NCBI GenBank assembly: GCA_944389555.1
Contig: CALXMU010000001.1
Location: 132,676-196,675 of the forward strand
From: an uncultured Alphaproteobacteria bacterium
GTDB lineage: Bacteria > Pseudomonadota > Alphaproteobacteria > Rs-D84
Direction of reading: 5' to 3'
Length of the DNA: 64,000 bases
The position numbers and the translations under genes were made by a program. Of the stretch, positions 32,820 through 41,425 are shown one piece after another; the stretch's first letter is position 1; every line of letters begins with the position of its first letter. Below the pieces are notes generated by a model. The model worked only from the letters and a program-made list of their open reading frames with translations, was not told the origin of the DNA and made no database searches.

Positions 32820-34647
32820 TATTTTTACGGGTCTTTTTTCTTATGTTGCTATCCAATTCTTTTTTGCGTAAGCGAATCGTCGCCGGCGTTACTTCTACCA
32901 ATTCATCATCTTGTATATAAGATAATGCTTCTTCCAAAGATATTTTACGTGGAGGAGCTAAGAATAACTTTTCATCAGCCGTTACAGAACGTATATTCGT
33001 AAGTTCTTTACCTTTAACCGGATTGACCTCTAAGTCATTTTCTTTGCTGTGTTCACCGATTATCATACCCGAATAAACCTCTGTTTGAGGACCGACAAAA
33101 AGCACACCACGAGGTTCTAGATTATGTAAGGCGTATGTAGATGTAACCCCGTTTTCCATTGATACCAAAACGCCTGGACGGTATTGCATTATAGGACCGC
33201 GATATTCCTCATATCCAGAAAATACGCGGTTCATAACGCCTGTGCCACGTGTATCTGTACGAAATTCTGATAAATAACCAATCAAACCACGTGATGGAGC
33301 AGAAAATACTATACGCGTTTTTCCACCACCAGAAGATTTCATTTCTGTTATAGTGGCTTTACGTTTAGTCATTTTTTCAATTACAACGCCGCTAAATTCA
33401 TCGTCAACGTCAATTACAACTTCTTCAATCGGTTCTAATTTTTCACCGTTGGGACCGTCTTGCATGACAACGCGAGGTCTGGACACACTAAGTTCAAAAC
33501 CTTCGCGACGCATAGTTTCAATCAATATACCTAATTGCAATTCCCCACGTCCCGATACTTCAAATGATTCATTATTTGCGCTTTGGGTTACACGTAAGGC
33601 TATGTTTGTTTCTGCTTCTTTGAATAAACGTTCCCCGATCATACGAGAAGTAAGTTTTTTGCCCGATTTTCCAGCCAAAGGGGACGTGTTTACAAAAAAT
33701 GTCATTGTAAGGGTAGGCGGATCAATTGGCATTGCTGGGATTGGTTCGGTTACCTCTGGTGCACATAAAGTATCCGCCACAGTAGCCTTTGAGAAACCTG
33801 CCACAACAACAATGTCACCAGCAGATGCAGATTCTAACGATACTTTTTCTATACCCCTGTGTTCGATGATTTTTGTTATTTTGGCGTTTTCTATAAATTC
33901 GCCTTTCATATTTATTGCTTTAACAGTTTGACCAACGCGGACTGTTCCCGATTCGATTTTTCCTGTCAGAATTCTGCCGACATATGGATCCGCCTCTAAT
34001 GTCGTTGCTAGCATAGAAAAAGGAGCGTCTATTTGACAACGCGTTCCGTTACAATCTGGTGCAGGTACGTGATCTATAATCAATTGGAATAGTGGCGTTA
34101 AATCTTTATGTTCATCGTTAAGATTTCTTACAGCCCAACCATCACGACCCACTGCATATAGGTAAGGGAAATCCAATTGAGAATCTGTTGCACCCAGTTT
34201 ATCAAATAAGTCAAAAGTTTCATTTAGAACTTCTTCTGGACGGGCGTCACCGCGGTCTACCTTATTTATACATACTATCGGACGAAGCCCTAATTTCAGA
34301 GCCTTTGATAAAACAAATTTTGTTTGTGGCAGTGGGCCTTCTGCGGCGTCAACCAATAGAACAACACCGTCAACCATAGATAAAATACGTTCCACTTCAC
34401 CACCAAAGTCTGCGTGTCCAGGCGTGTCTACTATATTTATTTTATATTCACCCCATTGAATAGATGTGGGTTTTGCCGATATGGTAATACCACGTTCGCG
34501 TTCTATATCACCACTGTCCATAACCCTTTCAGCAACACGTTCGTTTTCACGAAAAGTCCCAGCTTGCTTTAACATATTGTCAACCAGTGTTGTCTTTCCA
34601 TGGTCAACGTGCGCAATAATTGCAATATTGCGAATCTTCATAGCCAT
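32809..34647 (-). CDS. typA: Translational GTPase TypA/BipA
   Basis: BipA is an EF-G-like ribosomal GTPase needed for growth at low temperature and in stress, and involved in 50S assembly. The 612-residue product has G1 AHVDHGKTT, G3 DTPGHADFGGEVER and G4 NKVDR. Domain II, the EF-G domain III-like region and the conserved C-terminal domain (DTRGTGVMNRVFSGYEEYRGP) follow. The full family length is present. It is the first gene of an operon that continues into two glycan genes with overlapping ends. Confidence 0.97.
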   Translation of the reverse strand: MAMKIRNIAIIAHVDHGKTTLVDNMLKQAGTFRENERVAERVMDSGDIERERGITISAKPTSIQWGEYKINIVDTPGHADFGGEVERILSMVDGVVLLVDAAEGPLPQTKFVLSKALKLGLRPIVCINKVDRGDARPEEVLNETFDLFDKLGATDSQLDFPYLYAVGRDGWAVRNLNDEHKDLTPLFQLIIDHVPAPDCNGTRCQIDAPFSMLATTLEADPYVGRILTGKIESGTVRVGQTVKAINMKGEFIENAKITKIIEHRGIEKVSLESASAGDIVVVAGFSKATVADTLCAPEVTEPIPAMPIDPPTLTMTFFVNTSPLAGKSGKKLTSRMIGERLFKEAETNIALRVTQSANNESFEVSGRGELQLGILIETMRREGFELSVSRPRVVMQDGPNGEKLEPIEEVVIDVDDEFSGVVIEKMTKRKATITEMKSSGGGKTRIVFSAPSRGLIGYLSEFRTDTRGTGVMNRVFSGYEEYRGPIMQYRPGVLVSMENGVTSTYALHNLEPRGVLFVGPQTEVYSGMIIGEHSKENDLEVNPVKGKELTNIRSVTADEKLFLAPPRKISLEEALSYIQDDELVEVTPATIRLRKKELDSNIRKKTRKNSEI

Positions 34648-34739
34648 TTTTCAAATACCTTTATATAATTTGCTAAATTTTTCGTAACTAATAGATTATA
34701 CTATAAATTCGCATTTTCAACAAATATCTGTTAAAGTAT

Positions 34740-34767
34740 TTGACATCTTAGGCTTTTGTACTATCTT
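34740..34767 (+). promoter_or_regulatory. Predicted sigma-70 promoter for the 34803 gene
   Basis: TTGACA (34740-34745) and TATCTT (34762-34767) are separated by 16 bases. The start point would lie about 28 bases ahead of the ATG at 34803. Confidence 0.5.
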
Positions 34768-34802
34768 ATTGGCACAATAAAATTTATTAAAGGTTTTAGA
34801 AT

Positions 34803-35345
34803 ATGAATATAACTAAAGAACAAAGCGTTTATCCTGCAATTAAAGATGGTTTAATGGGATTAAAATATTTATCAAAAATAAAATTGATAAAATATTGGGA
34901 TACGATGACGAAAGAAGAGCGTTGGAAAGCAGGGCGTATATTAGTTTATATGGAACAGGTCGCAAATAACCCGGCATTGTATTTTTCTCGTGCTGCGACA
35001 CAAAATGCTTGGGCAGAAAGAATTAAAGCAATTGAACAAACTGCAGATGTGAAGTCAGACGGGCGTGACAATCTTGCGCAGGATCCGAAAGATATAGTTT
35101 TTTATAATGTTTTCCCTTTGTTAGCAAGCCAAAAATTGAAAGTTCAATACTATAATTTTTGTTCTAGCATTTTAGATTGGGAATATGGACGTACAATGAA
35201 CAATGAAATAGGGATTATATATGAAATGCAAGGAGCAAGAAAAATATTAAGGGAATCTAAAAAAATCAAGCAAGAAGTAAATACCTTTAAGTTTCATAAT
35301 TTGGTGCGTAATTTAAAAAAGAAATGTAAGCAATTTCATAGATAA
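34803..35345 (+). CDS. Hypothetical protein, 180 aa
   Basis: I do not recognise this protein. It has 180 residues, no signal or membrane segment, and is rich in aromatic and lysine residues with a strongly basic C-terminus (LVRNLKKKCKQFHR). The first half contains KYWDTMTKEERWKAGRILVYMEQVANNP, a helical region. It has its own promoter and a terminator shared with the convergent serS, so it is a single-gene unit. The basic tail could bind nucleic acid or membrane. Confidence 0.6.
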   Translation: MNITKEQSVYPAIKDGLMGLKYLSKIKLIKYWDTMTKEERWKAGRILVYMEQVANNPALYFSRAATQNAWAERIKAIEQTADVKSDGRDNLAQDPKDIVFYNVFPLLASQKLKVQYYNFCSSILDWEYGRTMNNEIGIIYEMQGARKILRESKKIKQEVNTFKFHNLVRNLKKKCKQFHR

Positions 35346-35372
35346 AAAATCCCCGCGTTTGCGGGGATTTTT
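35344..35372. terminator. Bidirectional terminator between the 34803 gene and serS
   Basis: AAAAATCCCCGC and GCGGGGATTTTT form a perfect 12-base-pair stem around a five-base loop (GTTT plus flanking base). It serves both converging genes. Confidence 0.92.
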
Positions 35373-36651
35373 AATGTTTGCCACCAATTTTTGTTCTGCC
35401 ACCCATTAAAGGTTGCAGTTTTTTCGGTATATTTACGCTGCCGTCTGCGTTTTGGTGATTTTCTAAGATTGGTACCAATGCACGTGGTACTGCAATACCT
35501 GTATTGTTTAATGTGGCACAGAACTTAACTTCATTCGTCCCGTTTTCACGATATCTGGTATTTGTTCTGCGTGCTTGGAATGTTCCAATCGAAGAACAAC
35601 TGCCCAGTTCTTTATAGGCGTTTTCGCTTGGTACCCATGCTTCAACGTCGTTCATTTTTACTTTGTTAAAACCCATATCTCCTGTTGAATTCGCAATTAC
35701 TCGGTATGGTAATTCAAAGTCTTCCATAACTTCGCACAGGTTGTTCAAAATATGTTCATGCATTTCATCGGATTGTTCAGGTGTACAATATATATATTGT
35801 TCAACCTTATTGAATTGATGAAAACGTGCCAAACCTCTTGTGTCACGACCTGCGGCGCCAGCCTCTTTACGAAAACAAGGTGAAAAACCGGCGTACTTTA
35901 TAGGTAATACGCTTTCTGGCAGAATTTCACCGCTGTGTAAAGAGTTCAATATTATTTCTGCCGTCCCAGCTAAGCACTTGTCGGTGTCGGTTAACATAAA
36001 TACGTCGTTATTCATTACTGACAAATCAGAACCCATAAAATGTCCAGCATCAAATATGGTTTGCGGTTTTGTAATAGAAGGGCATTCGATAAAGCGAAAT
36101 CCTTTGGATATCAGTTTCTGAATAACATAAGTTTCTATGGCCAATTGTAATTCAGCGGCTTCGCCAACAAGACAATATGTACGAGTTCCACATATTTGTG
36201 CTATTTTCTCTGGCATCCACCAGTTATTCATGTCCAGTAAGTCCCATTGGGCGCGAGGAGTAAAATCAAATTCACGCGGTATGCCAATGCGGCGAACTTC
36301 TACATTTGAACTATCGTCTGGACCAATAGGTGCACTTTTATCTGGAATTTGAGGAACGCGATGCATAAGGTCGTTTAATAGTGCTTCTTTTTCTGCAAGT
36401 TCTGCCATATCTGCGGCAATTTCTTCACTAATTTGTTTAGACTTTGCTATTAAAGGTGCTTTATCTGTCGCGGTTGGTATTTCACGTGTGATTTTATTTT
36501 TTTCTGCGGTCATATTCTGAGTTACCGTTTTTAGTTCTCGTACACGTGCGTCTAGCATCAGAATTTCATCAACATGGTCATCAAATCCCTTAACCTTGCA
36601 AGCGTTTTTTACTATTTCTGGGTTTTCACGAATAAATCTAATATCCAGCAT
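35371..36651 (-). CDS. serS: Seryl-tRNA synthetase
   Basis: This class II aminoacyl-tRNA synthetase charges tRNA-Ser and tRNA-Sec. The 426-residue product has the N-terminal antiparallel coiled coil (about 30-105). Motif 2 is FSPCFRKEAGAAGRDTRGLARFHQF, a CSSIGTFQARRTNTRYR segment follows, and motif 3 is LNNTGIAVPRALVPILENHQ. Length and motifs are standard. The 280 bases upstream are very AT-rich, hold a short hairpin (CCCC AAAA GGGG at about 36747) and the trxB promoter, and show no T-box or other recognisable leader. Confidence 0.97.
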   Translation of the reverse strand: MLDIRFIRENPEIVKNACKVKGFDDHVDEILMLDARVRELKTVTQNMTAEKNKITREIPTATDKAPLIAKSKQISEEIAADMAELAEKEALLNDLMHRVPQIPDKSAPIGPDDSSNVEVRRIGIPREFDFTPRAQWDLLDMNNWWMPEKIAQICGTRTYCLVGEAAELQLAIETYVIQKLISKGFRFIECPSITKPQTIFDAGHFMGSDLSVMNNDVFMLTDTDKCLAGTAEIILNSLHSGEILPESVLPIKYAGFSPCFRKEAGAAGRDTRGLARFHQFNKVEQYIYCTPEQSDEMHEHILNNLCEVMEDFELPYRVIANSTGDMGFNKVKMNDVEAWVPSENAYKELGSCSSIGTFQARRTNTRYRENGTNEVKFCATLNNTGIAVPRALVPILENHQNADGSVNIPKKLQPLMGGRTKIGGKH

Positions 36652-36871
36652 GTTTTATTCCTTAATTTCATTGATTTTTTATTATGGTAATATCGCTTTT
36701 ATAAAAGCGCAACTATATATAATATGTATTATAAATTAAATCAGCACCCCAAAAGGGGATGAGAAAATATAAAAAGAACAAAATATTTTTTTCATATTAC
36801 TTTTAATTTTATTGCGTATACATAAAAAAATCAATTAAAAAAGCCTAGATTTTATGTATGGGCGAAAATGT

Positions 36872-36900
36872 TTGCGACTTTAATGTGATTATGTTATGCT
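36872..36900 (+). promoter_or_regulatory. Predicted trxB promoter
   Basis: TTGCGA (36872-36877) and TATGCT (36895-36900) are separated by 17 bases. The promoter lies downstream of an in-frame ATG at 36858, which argues that trxB starts at 36933. Confidence 0.6.
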
Positions 36901-36932
36901 ATTGCCGAAATAAGGTAATAGGAGTTTTTAGA

Positions 36933-37841
36933 ATGAACGACGTTATTATGCACGATGTTATAATTTTGGGGTCTGGTCCCGCTGGTTTAACAGCTGCATT
37001 GTATTGCTCGCGTGCCGGTAAGGATACTTTGGTGCTTGGCGGAGATAGATTGGGGGGGCAGACGGCGGGGATTGCTGTGCTAGAGAATTACCCTGGTTGG
37101 AAAGGTAGCGGTTTAGAATTATCAGAATTTATGAAAAATCAGGCCGAAACTTTTGGTGCAAAAATAAAATTCGTTTCTGCAAAGACTATATCTGGTGATG
37201 TGGAAAGCGGTTTTAATGTTTTGTGTGATGATGGTAATCGATATGTCGGGAAAGTCGTTGTTATTGCTACTGGTGCTTCACCGCGTAAACTAGAAATAGA
37301 GGGCGCGAAAGAATTATTTGGCAAGGGGGTTTCTTATTGTGCGACTTGTGATGGATTTTTCTATTACGGCAAAGATGTAATTGTTATGGGTGGTGGTAAC
37401 TCCGCATTAAATGATGCGTTGTACTTGGCAGATGTTGCTCGTAATGTAAAGATAGTTTATCGCAAAGGGGCTTTCACTCGTGCGGAAGAGGTTTTGCGTA
37501 ATCGCGTTGCTGAAAGAGAAAATATAGAATGCTTATTTAATACAGATTTGAAGAAAATTGCAAAGACGGAAGACGATAAACTAGTCGTTACAACTACGGA
37601 AGATCAAGAAATTATTTGTGACGGCTTGTTTGTCGCAATAGGGCACGAAGCGAATACAGATTATCTTACAGAAGATGTTAAGCGAGATAATATGGGGCGT
37701 TTGATTCCAAGTGAATTACCAACTGGAATGTATGTCGCAGGTGACGTTCAATCTGAGTTAAAAATGCAGATTGCAACAGCGGTTGGGGCAGGGTGCAGCG
37801 CTGCAATGGATGCAATTGCGTTTTTAAATACACGTAATTAA
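36933..37841 (+). CDS. trxB: Thioredoxin reductase
   Basis: TrxB is the FAD-dependent enzyme that passes electrons from NADPH to thioredoxin. The 302-residue product has the FAD site GSGPAGLTAALYCSRAG, the redox motif CATCDG, the NADPH site GGGNSALNDALYLA and the second FAD motif GMYVAGDV. ATG 36933 is chosen because GGAG sits eight bases ahead and the predicted promoter begins only at 36872. A terminator follows 16 bases after the stop. Confidence 0.95.
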   Translation: MNDVIMHDVIILGSGPAGLTAALYCSRAGKDTLVLGGDRLGGQTAGIAVLENYPGWKGSGLELSEFMKNQAETFGAKIKFVSAKTISGDVESGFNVLCDDGNRYVGKVVVIATGASPRKLEIEGAKELFGKGVSYCATCDGFFYYGKDVIVMGGGNSALNDALYLADVARNVKIVYRKGAFTRAEEVLRNRVAERENIECLFNTDLKKIAKTEDDKLVVTTTEDQEIICDGLFVAIGHEANTDYLTEDVKRDNMGRLIPSELPTGMYVAGDVQSELKMQIATAVGAGCSAAMDAIAFLNTRN

Positions 37842-37856
37842 ACTGTTATAATGTAG

Positions 37857-37885
37857 TAAAATCCGCTTAATGCGGATTTTTCTTT
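37857..37885 (+). terminator. Terminator after trxB
   Basis: AAATCCGC pairs with GCGGATTT around a TTAAT loop, followed by T-rich sequence. Confidence 0.85.
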
Positions 37886-37938
37886 ACTTTTTTTTAGGTT
37901 TTAATAATAATAATTTTGTCGATAGGTGTTCTATTGAC

Positions 37939-38129
37939 GGGGTGTCGAAACCCTGTGTTGAGATGTCATTAAATGACATAAAAAATTGGTCATAAAACAT
38001 GCGTAGCCTTAACGGGATTTGATTCTTGTGGCGCCTTGTGTGTTTATGTCCGACCTTCAACCATGTTGGGTTGGAGGGTGGTGATATATATAAATAAACC
38101 CACAATTCTCAACAATTGTTTCGAACCTC
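37939..38129 (+). ncRNA. Structured small RNA, possibly 6S RNA
   Basis: The 347 bases between trxB and the next gene hold no convincing protein gene but a clear RNA fold. The two ends pair: 37939-37943 with 38125-38129, then TCGAAA (37945-37950) with TTTCGA (38119-38124), then TGTTGAGA (37956-37963) with TCTCAACA (38107-38114). Inside are a small hairpin (ATGTCAT TAA ATGACAT) and a nine-pair hairpin at 38054-38077 (CCTTCAACC/GGTTGGAGG). A long closing stem, an open centre and an inner arm in about 190 bases fit the 6S RNA that sequesters RNA polymerase. A TAATAAT box lies upstream and a terminator directly downstream. The structure is read from the sequence; the 6S name is inference. Confidence 0.5.
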
Positions 38130-38130
38130 C

Positions 38131-38160
38131 AACCACTTGAATTCGTTTCAGTGGTTTTTT
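38131..38160 (+). terminator. Terminator of the structured RNA
   Basis: AACCACT pairs with AGTGGTT, extended by three further pairs across one mismatch, closing a small loop and followed by T residues. It starts directly after the closing stem of the structured RNA. Confidence 0.8.
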
Positions 38161-38188
38161 GTTTGCTTTTGGATGAATGGGGGTGTCC

Positions 38189-38749
38189 ATGAAACGTTTT
38201 CTTATAATAATTGGTCTAATCATTTTTCCTTTTGCTGGTTATGGAATCATCAATGATGACCCGTCTTGTAAAACATGTACATATGTTTCCGGTTCTATGT
38301 TGCAATATATGCAATTAAATGGTTTGTATAGCGTTACTGTTGATCAAGTTAAAGTTGCGGGGAGACAATATTGTCAACAGAATTCATTCCTTTTAAATTG
38401 TACAACTTTTGTGGAAAATGAAACGTCTAAAATGGTGGAAAGTTTTAGAGCAGGAAAGACATATAATGAAGGGCTTTGTGTTACTTGGGGGTATTGTCGG
38501 TGTGAGGCCGGTACATATTTTGATTCTAGCTTATATTCTGGTTCTGGTGGTTGTGCGATTTGTCCGGATGGAACTTATAGTGGTGGTGATGGTGAAACAT
38601 CTTGTTCTAGTTGCCCAGAACCTGGCACCACTTCAAGTAAAAATGGAAAAGTAAGTATATTTAATTGTTATATACCAGAAGGAACAGAATTTGAAGATAC
38701 AACAGGTAAGTGGAAATACACCGATGATTGTTTCTTTAGCCCGACCTAA
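38189..38749 (+). CDS. Secreted cysteine-rich protein with ephrin-receptor-like repeat
   Basis: The 186-residue product starts at ATG 38189, preceded by GGGGGTG; the in-frame ATG at 38177 would bury that site. It has a signal peptide (about 1-19) and roughly 15 cysteines. The part from about 105 to 155 repeats C..CPDGTYS.GDGETSC..CP.PGTTS. That pattern is known from ephrin-receptor-like and GCC2/GCC3 domains of eukaryotic surface proteins and from some gut bacteria. It must fold by disulfides outside the cytoplasm. It stands alone between the structured RNA and the convergent J-domain gene. The function is unknown; adhesion or host contact is speculation. Confidence 0.7.
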   Translation: MKRFLIIIGLIIFPFAGYGIINDDPSCKTCTYVSGSMLQYMQLNGLYSVTVDQVKVAGRQYCQQNSFLLNCTTFVENETSKMVESFRAGKTYNEGLCVTWGYCRCEAGTYFDSSLYSGSGGCAICPDGTYSGGDGETSCSSCPEPGTTSSKNGKVSIFNCYIPEGTEFEDTTGKWKYTDDCFFSPT

Positions 38750-38755
38750 ATGAGG

Positions 38756-39265
38756 TTACTTTTTACCGAAATGTTTTTTTAGAATGTCGTATGCGGCGGA
38801 AATCTTCGCAAAGTTTTCTGCCGCTGTATTTTTATCACTGGTTGCGGTATCTGGGTGATATTTTTTTGCTAATGCTCTATATCGCGTTGATATTTCACGC
38901 CAAGAAGCACTAAGCGGTAATTCAAAGATTCTTAATGCACCAGAAACACTAGTCGGTAAATTTGCTTTGCGGGGCGGCGTTTTATCAAACGTTGATCTGC
39001 CAGCGATGAAATCGTTCAAAAAGTTTATATAGTCTTTATTATCTTGTTCTGCTTGCTTTTTGTCTTTTAGGGGCGAACCAAAGGTTTGACGTTCCCAGTC
39101 TTCTTCTATTTCTTCTGGTGTCATGCCGGCATAATAATTCCAATTTTTATTATATTCTGCAGCATGGTCTTTACAAAACCACCAATATTCTTTCAAATCG
39201 CGTGACTTAGGTGCACGACATGTTCCAGCCTTTGTACAGCCAGGATGATCACATTTCTTTATCAT
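38756..39265 (-). CDS. J-domain (DnaJ-like) protein
   Basis: The 169-residue product has an N-terminal cysteine-rich patch (CDHPGCTKAGTCRAPKSRD, then WWFCKDHAAEYNKNWNYY) that is typical of a short alphaproteobacterial J protein. The C-terminal J domain (about 105-168) has the invariant HPD that stimulates DnaK ATPase. The start at 39265 makes an ATGA overlap with the recombinase gene upstream; 39280 is an alternative. No Gly/Phe or zinc-finger region of full DnaJ is present, so it is a specialised DnaK partner. Confidence 0.88.
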   Translation of the reverse strand: MIKKCDHPGCTKAGTCRAPKSRDLKEYWWFCKDHAAEYNKNWNYYAGMTPEEIEEDWERQTFGSPLKDKKQAEQDNKDYINFLNDFIAGRSTFDKTPPRKANLPTSVSGALRIFELPLSASWREISTRYRALAKKYHPDTATSDKNTAAENFAKISAAYDILKKHFGKK

Positions 39266-40128
39266 TTTTTGTTTTCCCAATTATGACCTAATGGATGATG
39301 CATTTGTACAGTTTGTTTTAATTTATCTGGTAATACATGTGTATAAATTTGGGTTGTAGAAATATCTTCATGACCCAACATAGTTTGTATAGCACGCAAA
39401 TTGGCACCACCTGCTAAAATATGTGACGCAAAAGAATGACGCAATACGTGGGGGCTTACCCTGTGTGGATCTATTCCAGCAAGCGTTGCGCATTTTTTCA
39501 AAATTTTAAAAAATCCGTCTCTGGTAATATGACCGGTTTTCCCAGATGAAGGAAATACATATTTAGACTTGTCGTCTCCACGTAGTTCCAACCATTTATG
39601 TAAAGCGTTTTGAGCGCGCTCATGCATTGGCACAATGCGTTCCTTTGCGCCTTTGCCGTGAATCAATAATTTATCACCTAAATTCGCCGTCATAGGCAGT
39701 TCACATAATTCCGATACTCTTAAACCAGACGCATAAACCAATTCTAACATTGCGCGTAATCGCACAGAATTTTTTGTGTCGCCAGCAGAAGATATTAACA
39801 ATTCTATTTCTTCTAATGATAGAAATTTTGGCAGGGCTCTTGTCCGTTTCGGTAATTCTAAATTTGCAGCAGGGTTTTCAGATATTACTTTTTCCAACAT
39901 TAAAAATTTATAAAAACCGCGAATTGCGCTGGCTTTCCTTGCAACTGATGAGGCTCTGTCTGGTAGATGAGATAAATAGTCTTGAACATCCGCAGCACTT
40001 GCGTTCATTAAACCGACAGGAATAGAAGCGTCCGCATGACGTAAGTCGCTGGCATAACTTTCCAGCGTTTTTTTACTGCGCCCACGTTCTGCCGATAATG
40101 CTTCTAAAAATATATCTATGTAATTCAT
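39262..40128 (-). CDS. Tyrosine recombinase XerC/XerD
   Basis: This site-specific recombinase resolves chromosome dimers at dif with its partner and FtsK. The 288-residue product from ATG 40128 starts at the core-binding domain (YIDIFLEALSAERGRSKKTLESYASDL). It ends in the catalytic domain with R of ASGLRVSEL, K of HGKGAKERIVP, H-x-x-R of HVLRHSFA, H of LGHEDI and the nucleophile Y of TTQIYTH. The open frame continues to 40212, but that extension matches nothing. The sequence looks closer to XerD. ftsK lies 9 kb away; no dif site was recognised. Confidence 0.92.
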   Translation of the reverse strand: MNYIDIFLEALSAERGRSKKTLESYASDLRHADASIPVGLMNASAADVQDYLSHLPDRASSVARKASAIRGFYKFLMLEKVISENPAANLELPKRTRALPKFLSLEEIELLISSAGDTKNSVRLRAMLELVYASGLRVSELCELPMTANLGDKLLIHGKGAKERIVPMHERAQNALHKWLELRGDDKSKYVFPSSGKTGHITRDGFFKILKKCATLAGIDPHRVSPHVLRHSFASHILAGGANLRAIQTMLGHEDISTTQIYTHVLPDKLKQTVQMHHPLGHNWENKK

Positions 40129-40271
40129 TGATACAAAACAATTTCTGTTACATTCTGGGCGGATGGAAAAGATATTATCATCAATATTATCAATACAGCA
40201 ATTAACAACCATATGATGATTTTTGTTTTATTCGTATTTTTCTTTCGTAGTGGCATATTATGTCCCCATTG

Positions 40272-41333
40272 TTATATTGTATCAAAACTTGTTATGACTA
40301 CGCCAGAAGCCGCAATTATTATTAACGGTGGTGCTATAATTGCTAATAGCGGGGGAAATACGCCCGTCGCCCCCAAGGCATTAAACATATTTATAAGAAA
40401 ATAAACCGCAAAACAGGTTAAAATACCTAAACCAAATTTTATACCAAAACTATAATTACGACGTTGACGGGTTTGCGAAAAAGCAACACCAAGCGTTGCC
40501 ATTGATATCATGGTCAAAGGTAAAAATAGTAATGTCCAAAATTGAACTTGGTGACCACGTACTGAAACCCCGATGGCCTGCATTTTTTTTATAAAATGCG
40601 GCAATTCCCAGAAAGAAATTTGATCCGGTTGTAGGTACCTGTCTAGAACCGTCTGAGGTGTTAATAATGTTTTTATCTTCCACGATTTTTTTGTTGGAAC
40701 TCCTAAATCGTCCCAAACGGTTGCGTTAGTCGCGCTAAACCCTGCATCCGACAATTTCATTGTTTTTGCTTGAATGCGTTCAGTAAGTTTAAATGTGGTA
40801 TCTTGAATATATATTGTTGCATCGTCAAATAACAACGTTTCACCAGATTTGGTCATACTTTTTGCATTCATCGTTATAAAACCGTCATCAGAAGATTCGC
40901 GTAACCACATTTCGTCGTCTATAAGCATTAAATGGTCTGGTGTTATGTTCTCTGAATTTAGTTTTACAGAATAAGGGTTTATAACTGTTGTTGCAAAAAT
41001 TCCAATCAATAAAGCACCGATTAAAGACGGGCGGGCAATTTGAAAAGGCGATAATCCAGCCCCAGCAATAATAATATTTTCACTGGATTTTGTAAGATTA
41101 TAAAATGCGAATAATGTGCCCATAAATATTGCCATAGGCAGAAACATTGGAACATATTCTAACAATCTACGCCAAGAATCTACGAATGCCGCCATAGCGG
41201 TTGGATTAGAAGGAAGACGTTCTACAAATGTGACCGCCATTATAATACCGCAAACGACTAATAAAACTAACCCCACGCCATAGAAAAAGCGTCGCATAAG
41301 AAATCTTGTTAAAATTGTCGGTTTTAATCTCAT
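40272..41333 (-). CDS. lptG: LPS export permease LptG (YjgQ family)
   Basis: LptG, with LptF and LptB, extracts lipopolysaccharide from the inner membrane and passes it to LptC/LptA. The 353-residue product starts at ATG 41333 (MRLKPTILTRFLMRRFFYG). It has three N-terminal transmembrane segments, a periplasmic jellyroll region (about 150-250), and three C-terminal segments containing GIKFGLGILTCFAVYFL. The frame opens further upstream, overlapping greA, but that part is unlike the family. lptF is not next to it. Presence of the gene implies an LPS-bearing outer membrane. Separation of LptF from LptG relies on overall resemblance. Confidence 0.85.
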   Translation of the reverse strand: MRLKPTILTRFLMRRFFYGVGLVLLVVCGIIMAVTFVERLPSNPTAMAAFVDSWRRLLEYVPMFLPMAIFMGTLFAFYNLTKSSENIIIAGAGLSPFQIARPSLIGALLIGIFATTVINPYSVKLNSENITPDHLMLIDDEMWLRESSDDGFITMNAKSMTKSGETLLFDDATIYIQDTTFKLTERIQAKTMKLSDAGFSATNATVWDDLGVPTKKSWKIKTLLTPQTVLDRYLQPDQISFWELPHFIKKMQAIGVSVRGHQVQFWTLLFLPLTMISMATLGVAFSQTRQRRNYSFGIKFGLGILTCFAVYFLINMFNALGATGVFPPLLAIIAPPLIIIAASGVVITSFDTI

Positions 41334-41425
41334 TTTTGCCTTATTTAACTTAAAAAGTATACTCTGTTCATTTGATAATTGCAAAATTAAAATGAATGCG
41401 TATAATTTCAGCGAAATAATAGGGT

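Noticed and set aside
36858-36932. Upstream in-frame start for trxB
   Set aside because: The predicted promoter lies inside this stretch and the extra residues match nothing; ATG 36933 has a good ribosome site.
36652-36932. Possible leader riboswitch or T-box before serS
   Set aside because: Only AT-rich sequence, a short CCCC/GGGG hairpin and the trxB promoter are visible; no T-box or other known riboswitch element could be traced.
37884-38105. Minus-strand open frame of 73 codons
   Set aside because: It runs through the trxB terminator tail and the structured RNA, has no ribosome site and a biased composition.
40129-40212. N-terminal extension of the XerC/D recombinase
   Set aside because: The extra 28 residues are cysteine- and isoleucine-rich and unlike the family; the core-binding domain begins at 40128.
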